Below are positions 7,757 to 17,819 of a DNA stretch of 64,000 nt, one piece after another; the stretch's first letter is position 1; the number at the start of each line of letters is the position of its first letter. The stretch comes from Riptortus pedestris. Lineage: Eukaryota > Arthropoda > Insecta > Hemiptera > Alydidae. The translations under genes were made by a program, and so were the position numbers. Location: the NCBI GenBank assembly GCA_019009955.1, contig CM032229.1, forward strand, positions 372,001-436,000. Direction: 5' to 3'. Under the pieces are notes generated by a model, which saw only the letters and a list, made by a program, of their open reading frames with translations, ran no database searches and was not told the origin of the DNA.

Positions 7757-10426
7757 TTATGGTGGGAGGTCGGCGAGTCTGACGAGGTCCGCGAGCGGTT
7801 CCTCATCAGCTCGCTGCCACATCACAGGTTGCAGGAGAGGGGGTAAGTCATTGTAAAGGGGGTTGTCAGTCTGTCGGAGTGAGTCGAGGAATTTAATATG
7901 TCTTTTAGCTATGGTGTGTTCAATTGGTTCGATGTTAAGTACGTTGTGTATATGTTCGTTTTTCTGTCTCTGTAGTGAGGTGTGGTATACGATTTTGCGG
8001 ACAAGTCCGTTCTGGAATGAGTTGAGTTTCTGCAGCTGATGCTTAAACATATATCTGAAGAGTGGTGCCCCGTACAGGAGTGCGGGTTGTATGACCCCCT
8101 TCAGTATAAGTAATTTGAGATTAAGGCTCAAGTTGGGAGACAGGAGCAGATGATGTAAAGAACGGAACTTGAACCGCAATGCTCGTATCTTCTGTGAGAT
8201 GTGTGTTGAAAATGTTAAGTGTCTGTCGAGTCTTATGCCAAGGTAGCATATGGAGCCGGAAGTCTTGATGTTAGTATTGTTAAGTGTGAAGTGTTTCGGT
8301 AGAGTCCGTTTGCCTGTGTGGTAAGAGAATATAAGTGCGTCCGTCTTTGTGGGGTTAACGTCAATGTTCAGTTGTTTCAGTCTGTTCGCGATGTCCTGGC
8401 AAGTGTGTTCGGCAAGGGATAATGCACGCTTGGGATTGATGGACCTGCTCATGATAGCCACGTCGTCTGCATAGGCAAGAACCGAGGTTCTGTTGTTGTA
8501 ATGTCGACCGACCACATCCGCCGTGTAAATGGAAAAGAGGGTGGGTGATAGGACGGAGCCCTGGGGGACTCCGGTAGGTAGGGAGTGTATGGAAGAGAGG
8601 CTTTGACCGACCCTCACTTGGAGGGTGCGGTCTTGAAGGAAGGAGGAAATTAGGTTGTAGAGCTGCTCGGGGCAGCCCTTGGAGTGGAGGGTGGTCAGGA
8701 GGGTGTGGTGGTCGACAGAATCAAACGCCTTCGTGCAGTCGATGGATATCATGGCGGTCGCTTCATTGCGGCGAATGCTTTGAGTAGCAAGGGACTGTAC
8801 TCTTGCCAGGGGGTGTATAGTGCAGAGGCGTGTGCGGAAACCGGACTGCTCAGGGGGGATGATAGATTCCTTCTCGCAGAAATCTACAAGAAATTGGTGC
8901 ACTACGCGTTCCAATAGCTTGGAGATGTGTGAGAGAAGGCTTATCGGCCGATAGTGGTCAGGGGAGTTGCCCGTTTTACGGGGCTTGAGGAGGGGAACCA
9001 CTATGGCATGCTTCCACTGTGTGGGAAAGTGCCTGAGCCTAAGGCATGTATTGAGTAAGTGATTGAGGTAGGCCATAGCCTTTCGTGGAAGCTGGCGCAG
9101 GAGTACATACTGTACCCTGTCCAGACCAGGGGATTTACCTCCCTTGGTGCGTCGTAATATGGCACTGAGCTGCTTAGGGGAGGAGAACATGAAATTTCTT
9201 CCATGCTCCATCCTAGGCGCCTCTCCGTGGTCACGGGTCCTAGCCCGAGAGTCTGCCGACATATGAGCCGCCAGCACCTCGGCCTGGTCCTCGGGTCCCA
9301 TCACGCCCTGGTCAGACTGGATAAGAACAGATCCACGCTTGGTGGTTCTGCTCTTGACCAGCTTCCACAGTTTGCGATGGTCACCGTGTGTGAGTCGGAG
9401 GGTTTCGTGCCATATAGACGTCTTCCACTGCCTCATGAGTGATCGTATTTGTGTTGTGAGTGCGTTTAGAGCAGGGCGTAGAGATACGTTGCCTGTTCTG
9501 TGTAAAGTGTTTTTAATAGTGTTTCTTTGTTTTATGATGGCTAGTATGTGTGCAGGGGGAGTTTTGAGATGTGGTGGCTGGCGTTGAATTTTAGGGATTG
9601 CGGCGTCCGCCGCCTCTATAATTAACCGTGTGAACTCATTTAGACTCTCGTCTAGGGTTTGGGTGTCACTGATGTTCGTGAACACCGGTGTGTACTCGTA
9701 CATGAGCGACTTGTAACGTTTCCAGTCAGCTTCATGAAACGAGTAGGCGGTAGGGGTGGGGGCTGGGGGAGGACGACCTCTCAGCACGTAAAGTACTGGT
9801 AGGTGGTCGCTTGTGACAAAGTCCGATACGGCACATTTTGTCACTATGTGTGGGGTCCTAGTAAGTAGGAGGTCAACACAGGACCTTTTGGTTGTGGTTC
9901 TAAAAGTGTGGGCGTTAGGGTGCACGACGTGGAATAATGATTCCATTATCGCCGTGCCTGCTTTGTTGCCTAAACGATTATTCCAAGAATGATGTTTGGC
10001 GTTCAGGTCTCCAACAATTATATGTTTCCTGTCGTTCTCAGTGAGGCCGAGCAGGATTTTAAACAAGTCAGCATTGACTCTGGGGCGTCTATAAAGAGCA
10101 GTGATGGTATACGTCCGATCGGTAAGCAGTGCTTGGAACGAGAGGATGTGTAATTGATCTTTTTCTGGCGCAACAGGAGGAGGTATACGCTTGAAGGGTA
10201 TGCCGTACTTTATTAGTACGGCGACACCTCCTGCGCCCTCATCGTCCTCAGCGTCGTCCCTGAGCACTGAATAACCGGTCATAGTATAACTATCCTTGCT
10301 CTTTAGTCGGGTGTCTGATAGCACCACGATTGTGGGTTTGAATTTATTTAAAAGAGCTTCAAGCTCGGACTTTCTGAGTTCTGCAGAATTAACGTTGAAG
10401 TTAATTATAGAGTAGGGACGGACCAT
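7757..10426 (-). CDS. Jockey ORF2: endonuclease / reverse transcriptase
   Basis: 889 residues and the full usual length for a Jockey ORF2 without RNase H. Residues 1-215 form an APE-type endonuclease that nicks the target: NFNVNSAELRKSELE near 9-23, VVLSDTRL at 34-41, GDLNAKHHSW at 139-148 and SDHLP at 206-210. Residues about 470-750 are the reverse transcriptase: HYRPISLLS at 491-499, SIDCTKAFDSVDH at 561-573, GVPQGSVLSPTLF at 619-631, and the catalytic AYADD at 651-655. The endonuclease residue usually Glu (ETxL-like motif) is Asp38 here. The ATG overlaps the ORF1 stop as TAATG, suggesting termination-coupled reinitiation. No stops or frameshifts are present. Confidence 0.96.
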   Translation of the reverse strand: MVRPYSIINFNVNSAELRKSELEALLNKFKPTIVVLSDTRLKSKDSYTMTGYSVLRDDAEDDEGAGGVAVLIKYGIPFKRIPPPVAPEKDQLHILSFQALLTDRTYTITALYRRPRVNADLFKILLGLTENDRKHIIVGDLNAKHHSWNNRLGNKAGTAIMESLFHVVHPNAHTFRTTTKRSCVDLLLTRTPHIVTKCAVSDFVTSDHLPVLYVLRGRPPPAPTPTAYSFHEADWKRYKSLMYEYTPVFTNISDTQTLDESLNEFTRLIIEAADAAIPKIQRQPPHLKTPPAHILAIIKQRNTIKNTLHRTGNVSLRPALNALTTQIRSLMRQWKTSIWHETLRLTHGDHRKLWKLVKSRTTKRGSVLIQSDQGVMGPEDQAEVLAAHMSADSRARTRDHGEAPRMEHGRNFMFSSPKQLSAILRRTKGGKSPGLDRVQYVLLRQLPRKAMAYLNHLLNTCLRLRHFPTQWKHAIVVPLLKPRKTGNSPDHYRPISLLSHISKLLERVVHQFLVDFCEKESIIPPEQSGFRTRLCTIHPLARVQSLATQSIRRNEATAMISIDCTKAFDSVDHHTLLTTLHSKGCPEQLYNLISSFLQDRTLQVRVGQSLSSIHSLPTGVPQGSVLSPTLFSIYTADVVGRHYNNRTSVLAYADDVAIMSRSINPKRALSLAEHTCQDIANRLKQLNIDVNPTKTDALIFSYHTGKRTLPKHFTLNNTNIKTSGSICYLGIRLDRHLTFSTHISQKIRALRFKFRSLHHLLLSPNLSLNLKLLILKGVIQPALLYGAPLFRYMFKHQLQKLNSFQNGLVRKIVYHTSLQRQKNEHIHNVLNIEPIEHTIAKRHIKFLDSLRQTDNPLYNDLPPLLQPVMWQRADEEPLADLVRLADLPP

Positions 10427-12051
10427 TATTTCTTAATGGCGGCTACGAGAGTGGAGATGAGTTCCTTCACGGTATCCATGAGGGAGGTAAATAATTCTTT
10501 CATTTGACTGAACCAGCCACTGTGTTCGGAATGTTCATTGTGTTGTGGAGCATAGGTAGCCTGAGCAGAGGGTTGTGGGGTGTGTTGTGGTTGTTGGGGG
10601 GTGTGTTGGTGTTGTGGGGGTGTATTTTGTTGGAACAGTGTCTGTGCTGCCGTGTTAGTGTTATTCCAAGAGTTGTGTGTGGGCGCCGAGGCGGGGACAT
10701 ATGTTATTGGTTGCTGCCTTTCTAGGCGGCGGGCCTGGACCTGCTGGGTAAGTTGCAGCCGATAACGGCATTGCCTGTATGAGGCAGGGTGTTCTTCCTC
10801 GCAGTGGGCGCACTTGAGGGTGTTTTTTGCCCTGTCGCATTCGCTGACGTCGTGTGCGCGTCCGCATCTCACGCACCTGGGCGGAAGGTTACAATAAGCC
10901 TTTGTGTGCCCTAGGCTTTGACACCTATGGCACTGGGGAATCTCGTCAGGGGATTTGTACTCTCTGACCTTGATTATGACATGGTTGATGTGTACCATGT
11001 TTTTGAGGTGTTCCCCAAATTTGTATTGGGGGCGGAAGGTGGCCAATACAGGCTCAATTTCGGTCTTGTAACCTTCTGGATTAGTACGAGTGAGGCGGAC
11101 GACGCTCACGAGGTCGTCGTGCTTAAGGGCGTGTGCAATCTCATCAATAGAGTGACTCAGGTCCAGGCCTAGTATTACATACTTTTTGTTACGTTTGGTC
11201 CCTTTGGGCGCAAAAGTGTGATAAGGGATCTTATTGCTGTGGTGGTTGAAGAGTGAGATGATTCGGTCATACGTTTCCTGGTCGTCGGCTAGTACTCTTG
11301 TATGGTGTTGGGTCGGTTGGAGTCTGAACTTAGTAATGTCATTGGCCCTGAGGCCCCTAGTGATGTCCCCGGAGTCACAGTGCTCGCGAGGGACGATGAT
11401 TGGAGGGGGGAGTTTCTTCTTCGTGTCGGTGGGTGTGTTGTCGGTTGAGGTGTTTTGTCCTGCTAATGGTGCGAACTTGTTGTTTGTCTGTGTCGGTGAG
11501 GTTTGGGTATTTGGTTGTGTGTGTCCGTTTTTGCCTCGTCTGGCCTCGACTCGGGTAAATCCGTCCTTGTCCACGTATGGGGCCCTGTGCTGGATGGGGA
11601 CTACCGTTCCACTGGTGTCCATCGGGGTGTCTGAGTGAGAAGTGGAGGGTGTCACGTCCTTGGGGTCTGTAGTCGGTTCGGGGAAGGGGGAGAGTGGGGA
11701 GTAGTCGTTTGTGGTTGGCTGAAGTTTGTCCTGGGGGCGTGGCTTGTGTGGTAGAGTGGTGGGGGTAGGGTTCTGTTCAGTGATTGGTGGGGGCGTGGTC
11801 TGGGGGCGTGGCTTACGGGGGTCGAGAGGGGGGGAAGTGTCAGAGTCAGTACCTGACTCTGCTGTAGAGGGGCCACATAGCATTTGCCTCTTGGAGTGGG
11901 GGGGCCAATCTGAGTACCTTCTGATCTCGTCAGACGAGTGGGCTTTACCGGGTCTGACTAAGACTACTTTTTTGCGGTGTCGCCTATTGGTGTGGGTTTT
12001 AATGGGGCCAGCGGAGGAGGTTTTGGGTAATTGAGGACCTGAAGGGTCCAT
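10426..12051 (-). CDS. Jockey ORF1: Gag-like nucleic-acid-binding protein
   Basis: 541 residues. It binds element RNA and forms the ribonucleoprotein in which ORF2 acts. The N-terminal 220 residues are Pro/Thr-rich and probably disordered. Residues about 240-365 resemble the PRE_C2HC (RRM-like) region of Jockey Gag. Three zinc knuckles follow at 374-428: CHRCQSLGHTKAYC, CVRCGRAHDVSEC and CAHCEEEHPASYRQC. The tail is Gln/Pro/His-rich and ends in a helix-like stretch (SLMDTVKELISTLVAAIKK). The start at 12051 is the first ATG downstream of the presumed element 5' end. The stop shares a base with the ORF2 start. The frame is intact. Confidence 0.95.
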   Translation of the reverse strand: MDPSGPQLPKTSSAGPIKTHTNRRHRKKVVLVRPGKAHSSDEIRRYSDWPPHSKRQMLCGPSTAESGTDSDTSPPLDPRKPRPQTTPPPITEQNPTPTTLPHKPRPQDKLQPTTNDYSPLSPFPEPTTDPKDVTPSTSHSDTPMDTSGTVVPIQHRAPYVDKDGFTRVEARRGKNGHTQPNTQTSPTQTNNKFAPLAGQNTSTDNTPTDTKKKLPPPIIVPREHCDSGDITRGLRANDITKFRLQPTQHHTRVLADDQETYDRIISLFNHHSNKIPYHTFAPKGTKRNKKYVILGLDLSHSIDEIAHALKHDDLVSVVRLTRTNPEGYKTEIEPVLATFRPQYKFGEHLKNMVHINHVIIKVREYKSPDEIPQCHRCQSLGHTKAYCNLPPRCVRCGRAHDVSECDRAKNTLKCAHCEEEHPASYRQCRYRLQLTQQVQARRLERQQPITYVPASAPTHNSWNNTNTAAQTLFQQNTPPQHQHTPQQPQHTPQPSAQATYAPQHNEHSEHSGWFSQMKELFTSLMDTVKELISTLVAAIKK

Positions 12052-12175
12052 AGTGGGCGGTTGGCCCTGGAAAGGGCCGTGGGCGAAAGTTTTACCTTTC
12101 CCTACAATGGTTTGGGGTTAGCAGTCGGGACCTATCTGCCCTCACCTTGGCAGGTAGTTTGGCCTTAAGGGCCCG

Positions 12176-12188
12176 AGTGTCTCGTCTC
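12176..12188 (+). repeat. Target-site duplication of Jockey element, 5' side
   Basis: AGTGTCTCGTCTC, identical to 7230-7242. It marks the element's 5' end as 12175 on the minus strand. Confidence 0.9.
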
Positions 12189-12870
12189 GGCGACGCCTGT
12201 CTCGATCTAATCAGTTCTATCTAGGCTAATCTGGAACATTCTCGGTTGAAGTTAGCCGCTCGCCTGTAAAATCGGCCCAGCTCGTCCCGAGAGTTTAGTT
12301 TGTTATCAGCTCCTCTTTAAGTGAAAAACAGTGCGTCTTAGTGCAGTGCGGTAAAGTGGTTTATGTGAAGAACAGTGTTGTGCCTTCCTTAGGTAAAAAC
12401 AGTGGAGTGCCGGGTTTTTGTAAACTTCAGTGATCGTGAGAATTGGACTGTACTATAAGAAAAACAGTGAAGATCAGTGCGTACTGTGAGTAGTAGTTAA
12501 GAATACATAACCAACTGTGTAGTGCATTGTTAAATAAATTGTGTGGGGTTAAATAATAAATAAATAAGCCAGTGTGTTTAATTTAGCAAACCAAGAGACC
12601 TCTAATAAACAACGTTTATAATTTTTATAATAAACCTAACAATATATTTCATCTGAGGCCCAGAAATAGATGATACGGACTGCTAAAAAAAAGCGGGACA
12701 GGTAAGCCCCGGAGAAGATTTAGTAGACCTAAAAGAGCAGTGTGCTAGATATTAGTTAGAATAAAAAGAGAAGACAAAGGATGCAAGAGAGAGGTGTGAT
12801 GCACTATTCTGCTCACAAAACTCTCCCAGAAGTTTTGGAGAGTAATTTGAGGAGAGTTAAAGACGGCGGG
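12189..12870 (+). other. Unassigned region with leader-like 'aacagtg' repeats
   Basis: Several imperfect 'gaaaaacagtg' motifs occur at 12328-12470, then an AT-rich stretch, then 'catctgaggcccagaaatag' near 12650. This resembles the 5' leader of an LTR or non-LTR element, but no diagnostic protein, primer-binding site or LTR pair could be confirmed. It leads directly into the 94-bp array, and both could belong to one older element into which the Jockey copy jumped. Confidence 0.3.
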
Positions 12871-14395
12871 GCTGAAGTTGAGAGAGGAATCTGAGGGGAG
12901 AGGGCCCTAGAGAAGGGAAGGTTGGATTACACCTTTGACGACGAGGAGTTGGAGATGGCGAGGCTGAGGTTGAGGGAGAGGAATCTGAGGGGAGGGGGAT
13001 CTAGAGGATAAAAGGTTGGATTACAGCTCTGACGATGAGGAGCTGGAGATGGCGAGGCTGAGGTTGAGGGGAAGGAATCTGAGGGGAGGGGGATCTAGAG
13101 GATAAAAGGTTGGATTACACCTCTGAGGATGAGGAGCTGGAGATGGCGAGGCTGAGGTTGAGGGAGAGGAATCTGAGGGGAGAGGGCCCTAGAGAAGGGA
13201 AGGTTGGATTACACCTTTGACGACGAGGAGTTGGAGATGGCGAGGCTGAGGTTGAGGGAGAGGAATCTGAGGGGAGAGGGCCCTAGAGAAGGGAAGGTTG
13301 GATTACACCTTTGACGACGAGGAGTTGGAGATGGCGAAGTAGAGGTTGAGGGAAAGGAATCTGAGGAGAGGGGGGCCTTGAGGAGGGAAGGTTGGATTAC
13401 ACCTCTGACGATGAGGAGTTAGTTGGCGAGGCTGAGTTGAGGGAGAGGAATCTGAGGGGAGGGGGCCCTAGAGGAGGGAAGGTTGGATTACACCTCTGAC
13501 GATGAGGAGTTAGTTGGCGAGGCTGAGTTGAGGGAGAGGAATTCCTGTGCCCGAGGGAACGGATTTACTTGAGAAATGTGCGGATAAGGGAGCCCAGGGA
13601 TCGTGTGAAGCAAATAAAAGAAGGAGCTACGAATCATGTATTTGGTGAATGGGAAAGAAGATGGCAAACAAAAACTAATGTCCAAACGACTAAGAACTTC
13701 TTCCCAAGCGTTGGTTGAGGGAGAGGAATCTGAGGGGAGGTGGCCCTAGAGGTGGGAATGTTGGAATACACCTCTGGGGATTAGGAGTTGGAGACGGCGA
13801 GGCTGAGGTTGAGGGAGAGGAATCTGAGGTTAGTGGGCACTAGAGGAGGGAAGGTTGGATTACACCTCTGACGATGAGGAGTTGGAGACGGCGAGGCTGG
13901 GGATGAGGGAGAGGAATCTGAGGGGAGGGGGCCCTAGAGGAGGGAAGGTTGGATTACACCTCTGACGATGAGGAATTGGAGACGGCGAGGCTGGGGTTGA
14001 GGGAGAGGAATCTGAGGGGAGGGGGCCCTATAGGAGGGAAGGTTGGATTACACCTCTGACGATGAGGAATTGGAGACGGCGAGGCTGGGGTTGAGGGATA
14101 GGAATCTGAGGGGAGGGTGCCCTAGAGGAGTGAAGGTTGGATTACACCTCTGACGATGAGGAATTGGAGACGGCGAGGCTGGGGTTGAGGGATAGGAATC
14201 TGAGGGGAGGGTGCCCTAGAGGAAGAAAGGTTGGATTACACCTCTGACGATGTGGAATTGGTTGGCGAGGCTGGGGTTGAGGGAGAGGAATCTGAAGGGA
14301 GGGGGCCCTAGAGGAGGAAAGGTTGGATTACACCTCTGACGATGAGGAATTGGTTGGCGAGGCTGAGTTGAGGGTGAGGAATTCCTGTGCCCGAA
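12870..14395 (+). repeat. 94-bp minisatellite array (about 15 units)
   Basis: Tandem units containing 'gttgagggagaggaatctga', 'ggttggattacacctctgac' and 'gatgaggagttggagatggc'. Most units are 94 bp, with some shortened. Read in frame, each unit gives a peptide like LDYTSDDEELEMARLRLRER, but 94 is not a multiple of 3, so the frame changes every unit and no long ORF survives. The array is interrupted at 13540-13710 by unique sequence starting 'gaattcctgtgcccga'. The same block reappears after the last unit at 14379, so a higher-order segment seems to have been duplicated. Confidence 0.9.
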
Positions 14396-14679
14396 GGAAC
14401 GGATTTACGTGAGAAATATGCGGATAAGGGAGCCCAGGTAAGAAATGAATCAGAAAATGCCAGGGGCAGGAGTTGTAGTTTCAGAACATATGATGGGGTT
14501 CGAGTGGCATGGGAGAAGATTGTTTTGTTTGGCTTAATATGGATATTTATGTCGATGAGTTGGCCAGTTTTGTCTTGGATGGCTGATAGGAAGGACGGGA
14601 TAGGATAGTTGCTGGTTATCTGCTACATATGTCGACAAGCTTATGGATTTAGGTAGGTTTATATATATAAATATATATA
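14396..14679. other. Unassigned segment after the 94-bp array
   Basis: Begins with the duplicated 'ggaacggatttac' block also present at 13560. It contains a 73-codon open frame with no recognisable family. Nothing else is supported. Confidence 0.35.
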
Positions 14680-14935
14680 ATTATGATGGTGGGGCTGAGG
14701 TTCGCAGTTTGAGTTAAAGTATTGGCCTTAATCTCACATTGTAAACCTACAGGTGGGAGTTCCATTCCCGCCTGGGCAAAGAAATTTATTTAGTGACCAA
14801 CTCCTTAAATGAATCCTTAATCCAACCCTGGTTAGAAAAGGGTGGTAACCTGTAGATAACCCGTCCCAATTAGCCTTAGTTGCAGCAAAAACTGGACTTT
14901 ATAGAATAATAATAAAACATTGGTTGATTTTTCCT
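14680..14935 (+). mobile_element. tRNA-derived SINE (copy 1)
   Basis: The head resembles a tRNA gene with a degenerate B box (ggagttccattcccgcc). It is followed by a body shared with 24375-24607 and 27250-27485 ('aaatttatttagtgaccaac', 'gtagataacccgtcccaatt') and an (AAT)n tail. The intact copy at 24.4-24.6 kb has 'ttaaggcgatgg' in its head, which points to a tRNA-Ser-like ancestor. Confidence 0.75.
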
Positions 14936-15595
14936 AACTAATTCAAGATAATGGATTGAGTTATGGGCAGTCAGTCTAAATCATCAAAGGCAACTCCATT
15001 CAGAAACTCTACAGTATTTTTCTTTTCTTTGTTCTTTATAAAATTCTATTGATTTCTCATAAAAGTGGTACATATATTAATATCATTCTTATCATCATCA
15101 TTCATTATCTTCTTTCATTTGATTTTGTACCTAAAAAAACTAGTCCGCGCCGTTGAATTCGCGCCTTAATGTAAGCATTTGATTGTAGGGTCTATAGTGT
15201 CATCAAATTTCATTTCTAATACCAATTTTTTACAAACAACTACTACCCATAATATTTGATTGATAATAAACATTGTAATTGCAAAATATATACAAATCAA
15301 AAGCTCACCATATGCATTTTCCATGAAATGCGACACGATATGCAGCACCTTAGGAGTCGAGGAACAGACTACAGGTATCTGTTTTATAGCGAAGGGTGTA
15401 GACAGGGCTGGAAGCACGATTCCAGATAATTATTTGATGCGGTGAAGTCAAGGCAAGATTTGGCAGAGAAACTGTTATCACTGGAATAAGGAAAAAAGTC
15501 TCTAAGCGCCACTAAAGGCCTCACAATACAGGCTTTTGAATTGCTTAACCAAATTACTCTACTGCACCACCTCTTTCCTCTAACATCATCATGCA
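14936..15595. other. Unassigned AT-rich spacer
   Basis: No supported gene. Open frames on both strands at 15166-15445 overlap one another and have no family signature. Confidence 0.4.
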
Positions 15596-15717
15596 GCCGT
15601 TTTAGCAGATTTTCCCGTAAGGGAAATCACTTGTCAAGGTCGTACTCATTTTCGAAATTTTTCTTCAAATATCCATCGATCCTTTCTAGGTGGTGACGAA
15701 AATGAGGTCCGTTCAAA

Positions 15718-15797
<80 letters not shown>

Positions 15798-16180
15798 TCT
15801 GTTACCGCACTGGCGGTCGCATTTTTTGTTTGATCGATACAAAATTTGATATTTAATCGTTTCATGTAAAAAGAAAGAGCAAGTTCGTTCGTTGCTGCAA
15901 TCGGACATGGGTCGGGGGGGGGGGGGTTAGAGAGGGAAATTTTGGAAAATTCGAATTATATCCGTTACTATACGTTGGATCAAACCAATTGTATAAAACC
16001 AATTGCAAATTGAAAGATCTATAATCTTTGTTTTATACATATTTTCTGTATCATATATGAATATTAACTGAGATATTTGCATTTTATGGTTTTCGTTTTT
16101 CAACAACCCCCACTCCTACTCACAATGTGTGTGCTCTACCAGAACTTGGGGAATCTGCTTAGTTTACGCAGCTCCTGATT
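15596..16180 (+). repeat. Family X repeat with (TA)n(TG)n core
   Basis: Starts with 'ttagcagattttcccgtaag' and runs through 'gatgacgaaaatgaggtcc', a (TA)19(TG)16 tract at 15722-15793, 'ttaccgcactggcggtcgc', a G-run and the distal X blocks. At 16150-16178 a 'ctgcttagtttacgcag' end motif appears. Nearly full length. Confidence 0.75.
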
Positions 16181-16439
16181 TCCCCCCCCCCCAATATCTC
16201 GTCTGCAGTGAGCGACAACCACGTTACATTTTCTCCAATGAGTTCGGAATCTCTTTATTTTCGGCTCATTATTATCTGCTTTTCCTTGAAACCTACTTTT
16301 CGTTTCTTCATATTTTAATGCTTCTAGGTTTTTGGAATGAACTTTGTTATATTTGTTTGACCCGATTAGCCATAAATAATTGAAGATCGCTATCTAGTTC
16401 TGCTCCTGGATAACTATAGCTGGATTATAATTGATTGCG

Positions 16440-16960
16440 GTATATTGTTAGCCTGAATGTAATCAATTTTAAATCGCTTATCAATCAGTTTTTTGGGTCC
16501 AAGTTCTTTTAAAACTTCATAAAACGTATTTGTAGTTTCAAAATCGTTCTCCCTGAAGAAGGATAATAGCATTTTGCACTGATTTTTCATATTTCCTAAG
16601 CATTATATCGTAGCAGTTTTGTCGCCGATATGACCTTCACCTATTACAGAATTAAAATCCACCATAATTATAACATTGTCTTATGAGGAGGTTATATTTA
16701 ATAATACTTCAATTTGACCATAAACGACCACCATTTCTTCATCTGAGTATTCTGAGGAAATTGACTTGCATTAAACTAAATTAACAGTTTTCCAACTTAT
16801 TTAGCCATCATAAGTCCTTTGTTTATCTGGTAGACGTTGGGCGGCAGCTGGCTTATTTAATATTAATGCAAAACCATTCCTACTTCCGCTGTAGGCCACT
16901 TAGACTGGTCCGAAGAGACCCCTTCTCCACGCCATCTTCAAAATTCCATTGTCTCACAAC
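16440..16960 (-). pseudogene. Decayed APE-type endonuclease of a non-LTR element
   Basis: The minus strand can be read, across stops, as EEMVVVYGQIEVLLNITSS, then DNVIIMVDFNSVIGEGHIGD, then FFRENDFETTNTFYEVLKE. These match the order YxQLxxxL, the catalytic-loop motif GDFNxxxG and the motif xNTxF of RTE-like or CR1-like endonucleases often annotated craniofacial-development-protein-2-like. The canonical Gly before DFN is Val. Several stops make it non-functional. The adjacent reverse transcriptase is absent. Confidence 0.65.
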
Positions 16961-17372
16961 TGGGACAGAGTGTTATGAAGTCAATTATTGACTTAAGCGT
17001 ATAGGATCATGAATATCCTTTTTTTTTAAATGTTATGCGTTTTTTAGTGGCCTATAAAAGGTTTTTTTCAAGTTTTGCATCTGGAATTTCCTTTAATTGG
17101 CAAACCTTTGAATACAATAATGCCGCTCAAAAGACTAGATCTCCTATGTATAACATCTCTGCTCTTCATAATAACTGTAAGGGCGTCAAAGTGTGAGAGA
17201 GATGTATTTAACTTAGTCTGCTACTACTTCAGTGATTGGGTTGGACAGGTGTGGGGGGGGGGAGGGAAAGTAAATAAACTCAAAAATATATTAAATGAAC
17301 AAATTTTAATAGTTTAGTTAAACAGATAGCTTTATAACAGTAATGTTACCTTTAAAACGGACAAGCACACAA

Positions 17373-17770
17373 CTATCCGATTGGCCTTACACCAGCAGAT
17401 TGCCAGGAACTTCCGGTGGCTAATAGGATAGTCAGACCATTCTCGGTCACTAGCCATGCTACGTAACTAGCGTAAGGTACGCCAGAGCTCTCTGCAGGAG
17501 GGCTATAAGAAACACTTGCATCGAAGGGGCCAATATATAACTCTCCAGGGACAATGAATCTATTGTTGGCATCCTTGATCCTCGTCCCTTGGGCGGCGGT
17601 ATCAATTCTCATCCAGCATTGCCAAGGTCCACTATTATCAGCTGATCAGCTGACCATCAGGAGCTGGTGTATGAGTAATTGTTCCTCCGTGCTACGCAAC
17701 GTCGAGCTTTCCTTCTGTGTACTTAGGAAATCCTGCTTCTTTTACTGAGATCCCATTTCCTGTCTCATAG
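17373..17770 (-). pseudogene. RR-1 cuticular protein exon, damaged paralogue (copy 2)
   Basis: The same exon layout as 2382-2751: acceptor ttctacag, YETGNGISVKEAGF start and a GVRPIG stop. The upstream half carries several one- or two-base insertions relative to copy 1, breaking the RR core. The last 80 codons are open (17612-17373: RIKDANNRFIVPGELYIG and onward to SSWQSAGVRPIG). The tail differs from copy 1 in many residues, so this is a genuine paralogue rather than a duplicate read. Indels may be consensus errors, because a poor-quality poly-C tract lies 300 bp away. If corrected, this could be a working cuticle gene. Confidence 0.75.
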
Positions 17771-17819
17771 CTGTAGAAGAAAATCAGACGATTAACTTGT
17801 TACAACATTTGATTTCTAT

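Larger units (their letters stand above)
7243..12175 (-). mobile_element. Full-length Jockey-clade non-LTR retrotransposon
   Basis: A complete copy-and-paste element of 4.93 kb. In minus orientation it has a short 5' UTR (12175-12052), ORF1 with Gag-like zinc knuckles, ORF2 with endonuclease and reverse transcriptase, a 3' UTR of about 490 bp and an A-rich tail (7243-7265, one interruption). It is bounded by a perfect 13-bp target duplication. Both ORFs are open, so insertion is likely recent and the copy may be active. The flanks, joined across one target copy, give the empty site. Its base composition (GC-rich, strong codon bias) differs from the AT-rich surroundings. A related 5'-truncated copy is at 40625-41175. 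Confidence 0.95.

Noticed and set aside
9001..12034. Plus-strand ORFs opposite the Jockey coding region (for example 11234-11638, 134 codons)
   Set aside because: Shadows of GC-rich ORF1 and ORF2; their sequence is the antisense of zinc-knuckle, linker and RT codons.
12870..14395. CRISPR-like array
   Set aside because: Units are contiguous 94-bp tandem repeats without unique spacers, in a eukaryotic genome.
15627..15908. ORFs rich in Tyr/Ile or His/Thr over TA and TG tracts (also at 3608, 37339, 51540, 62762, 63121)
   Set aside because: Microsatellite translation, no conserved flanking coding sequence.
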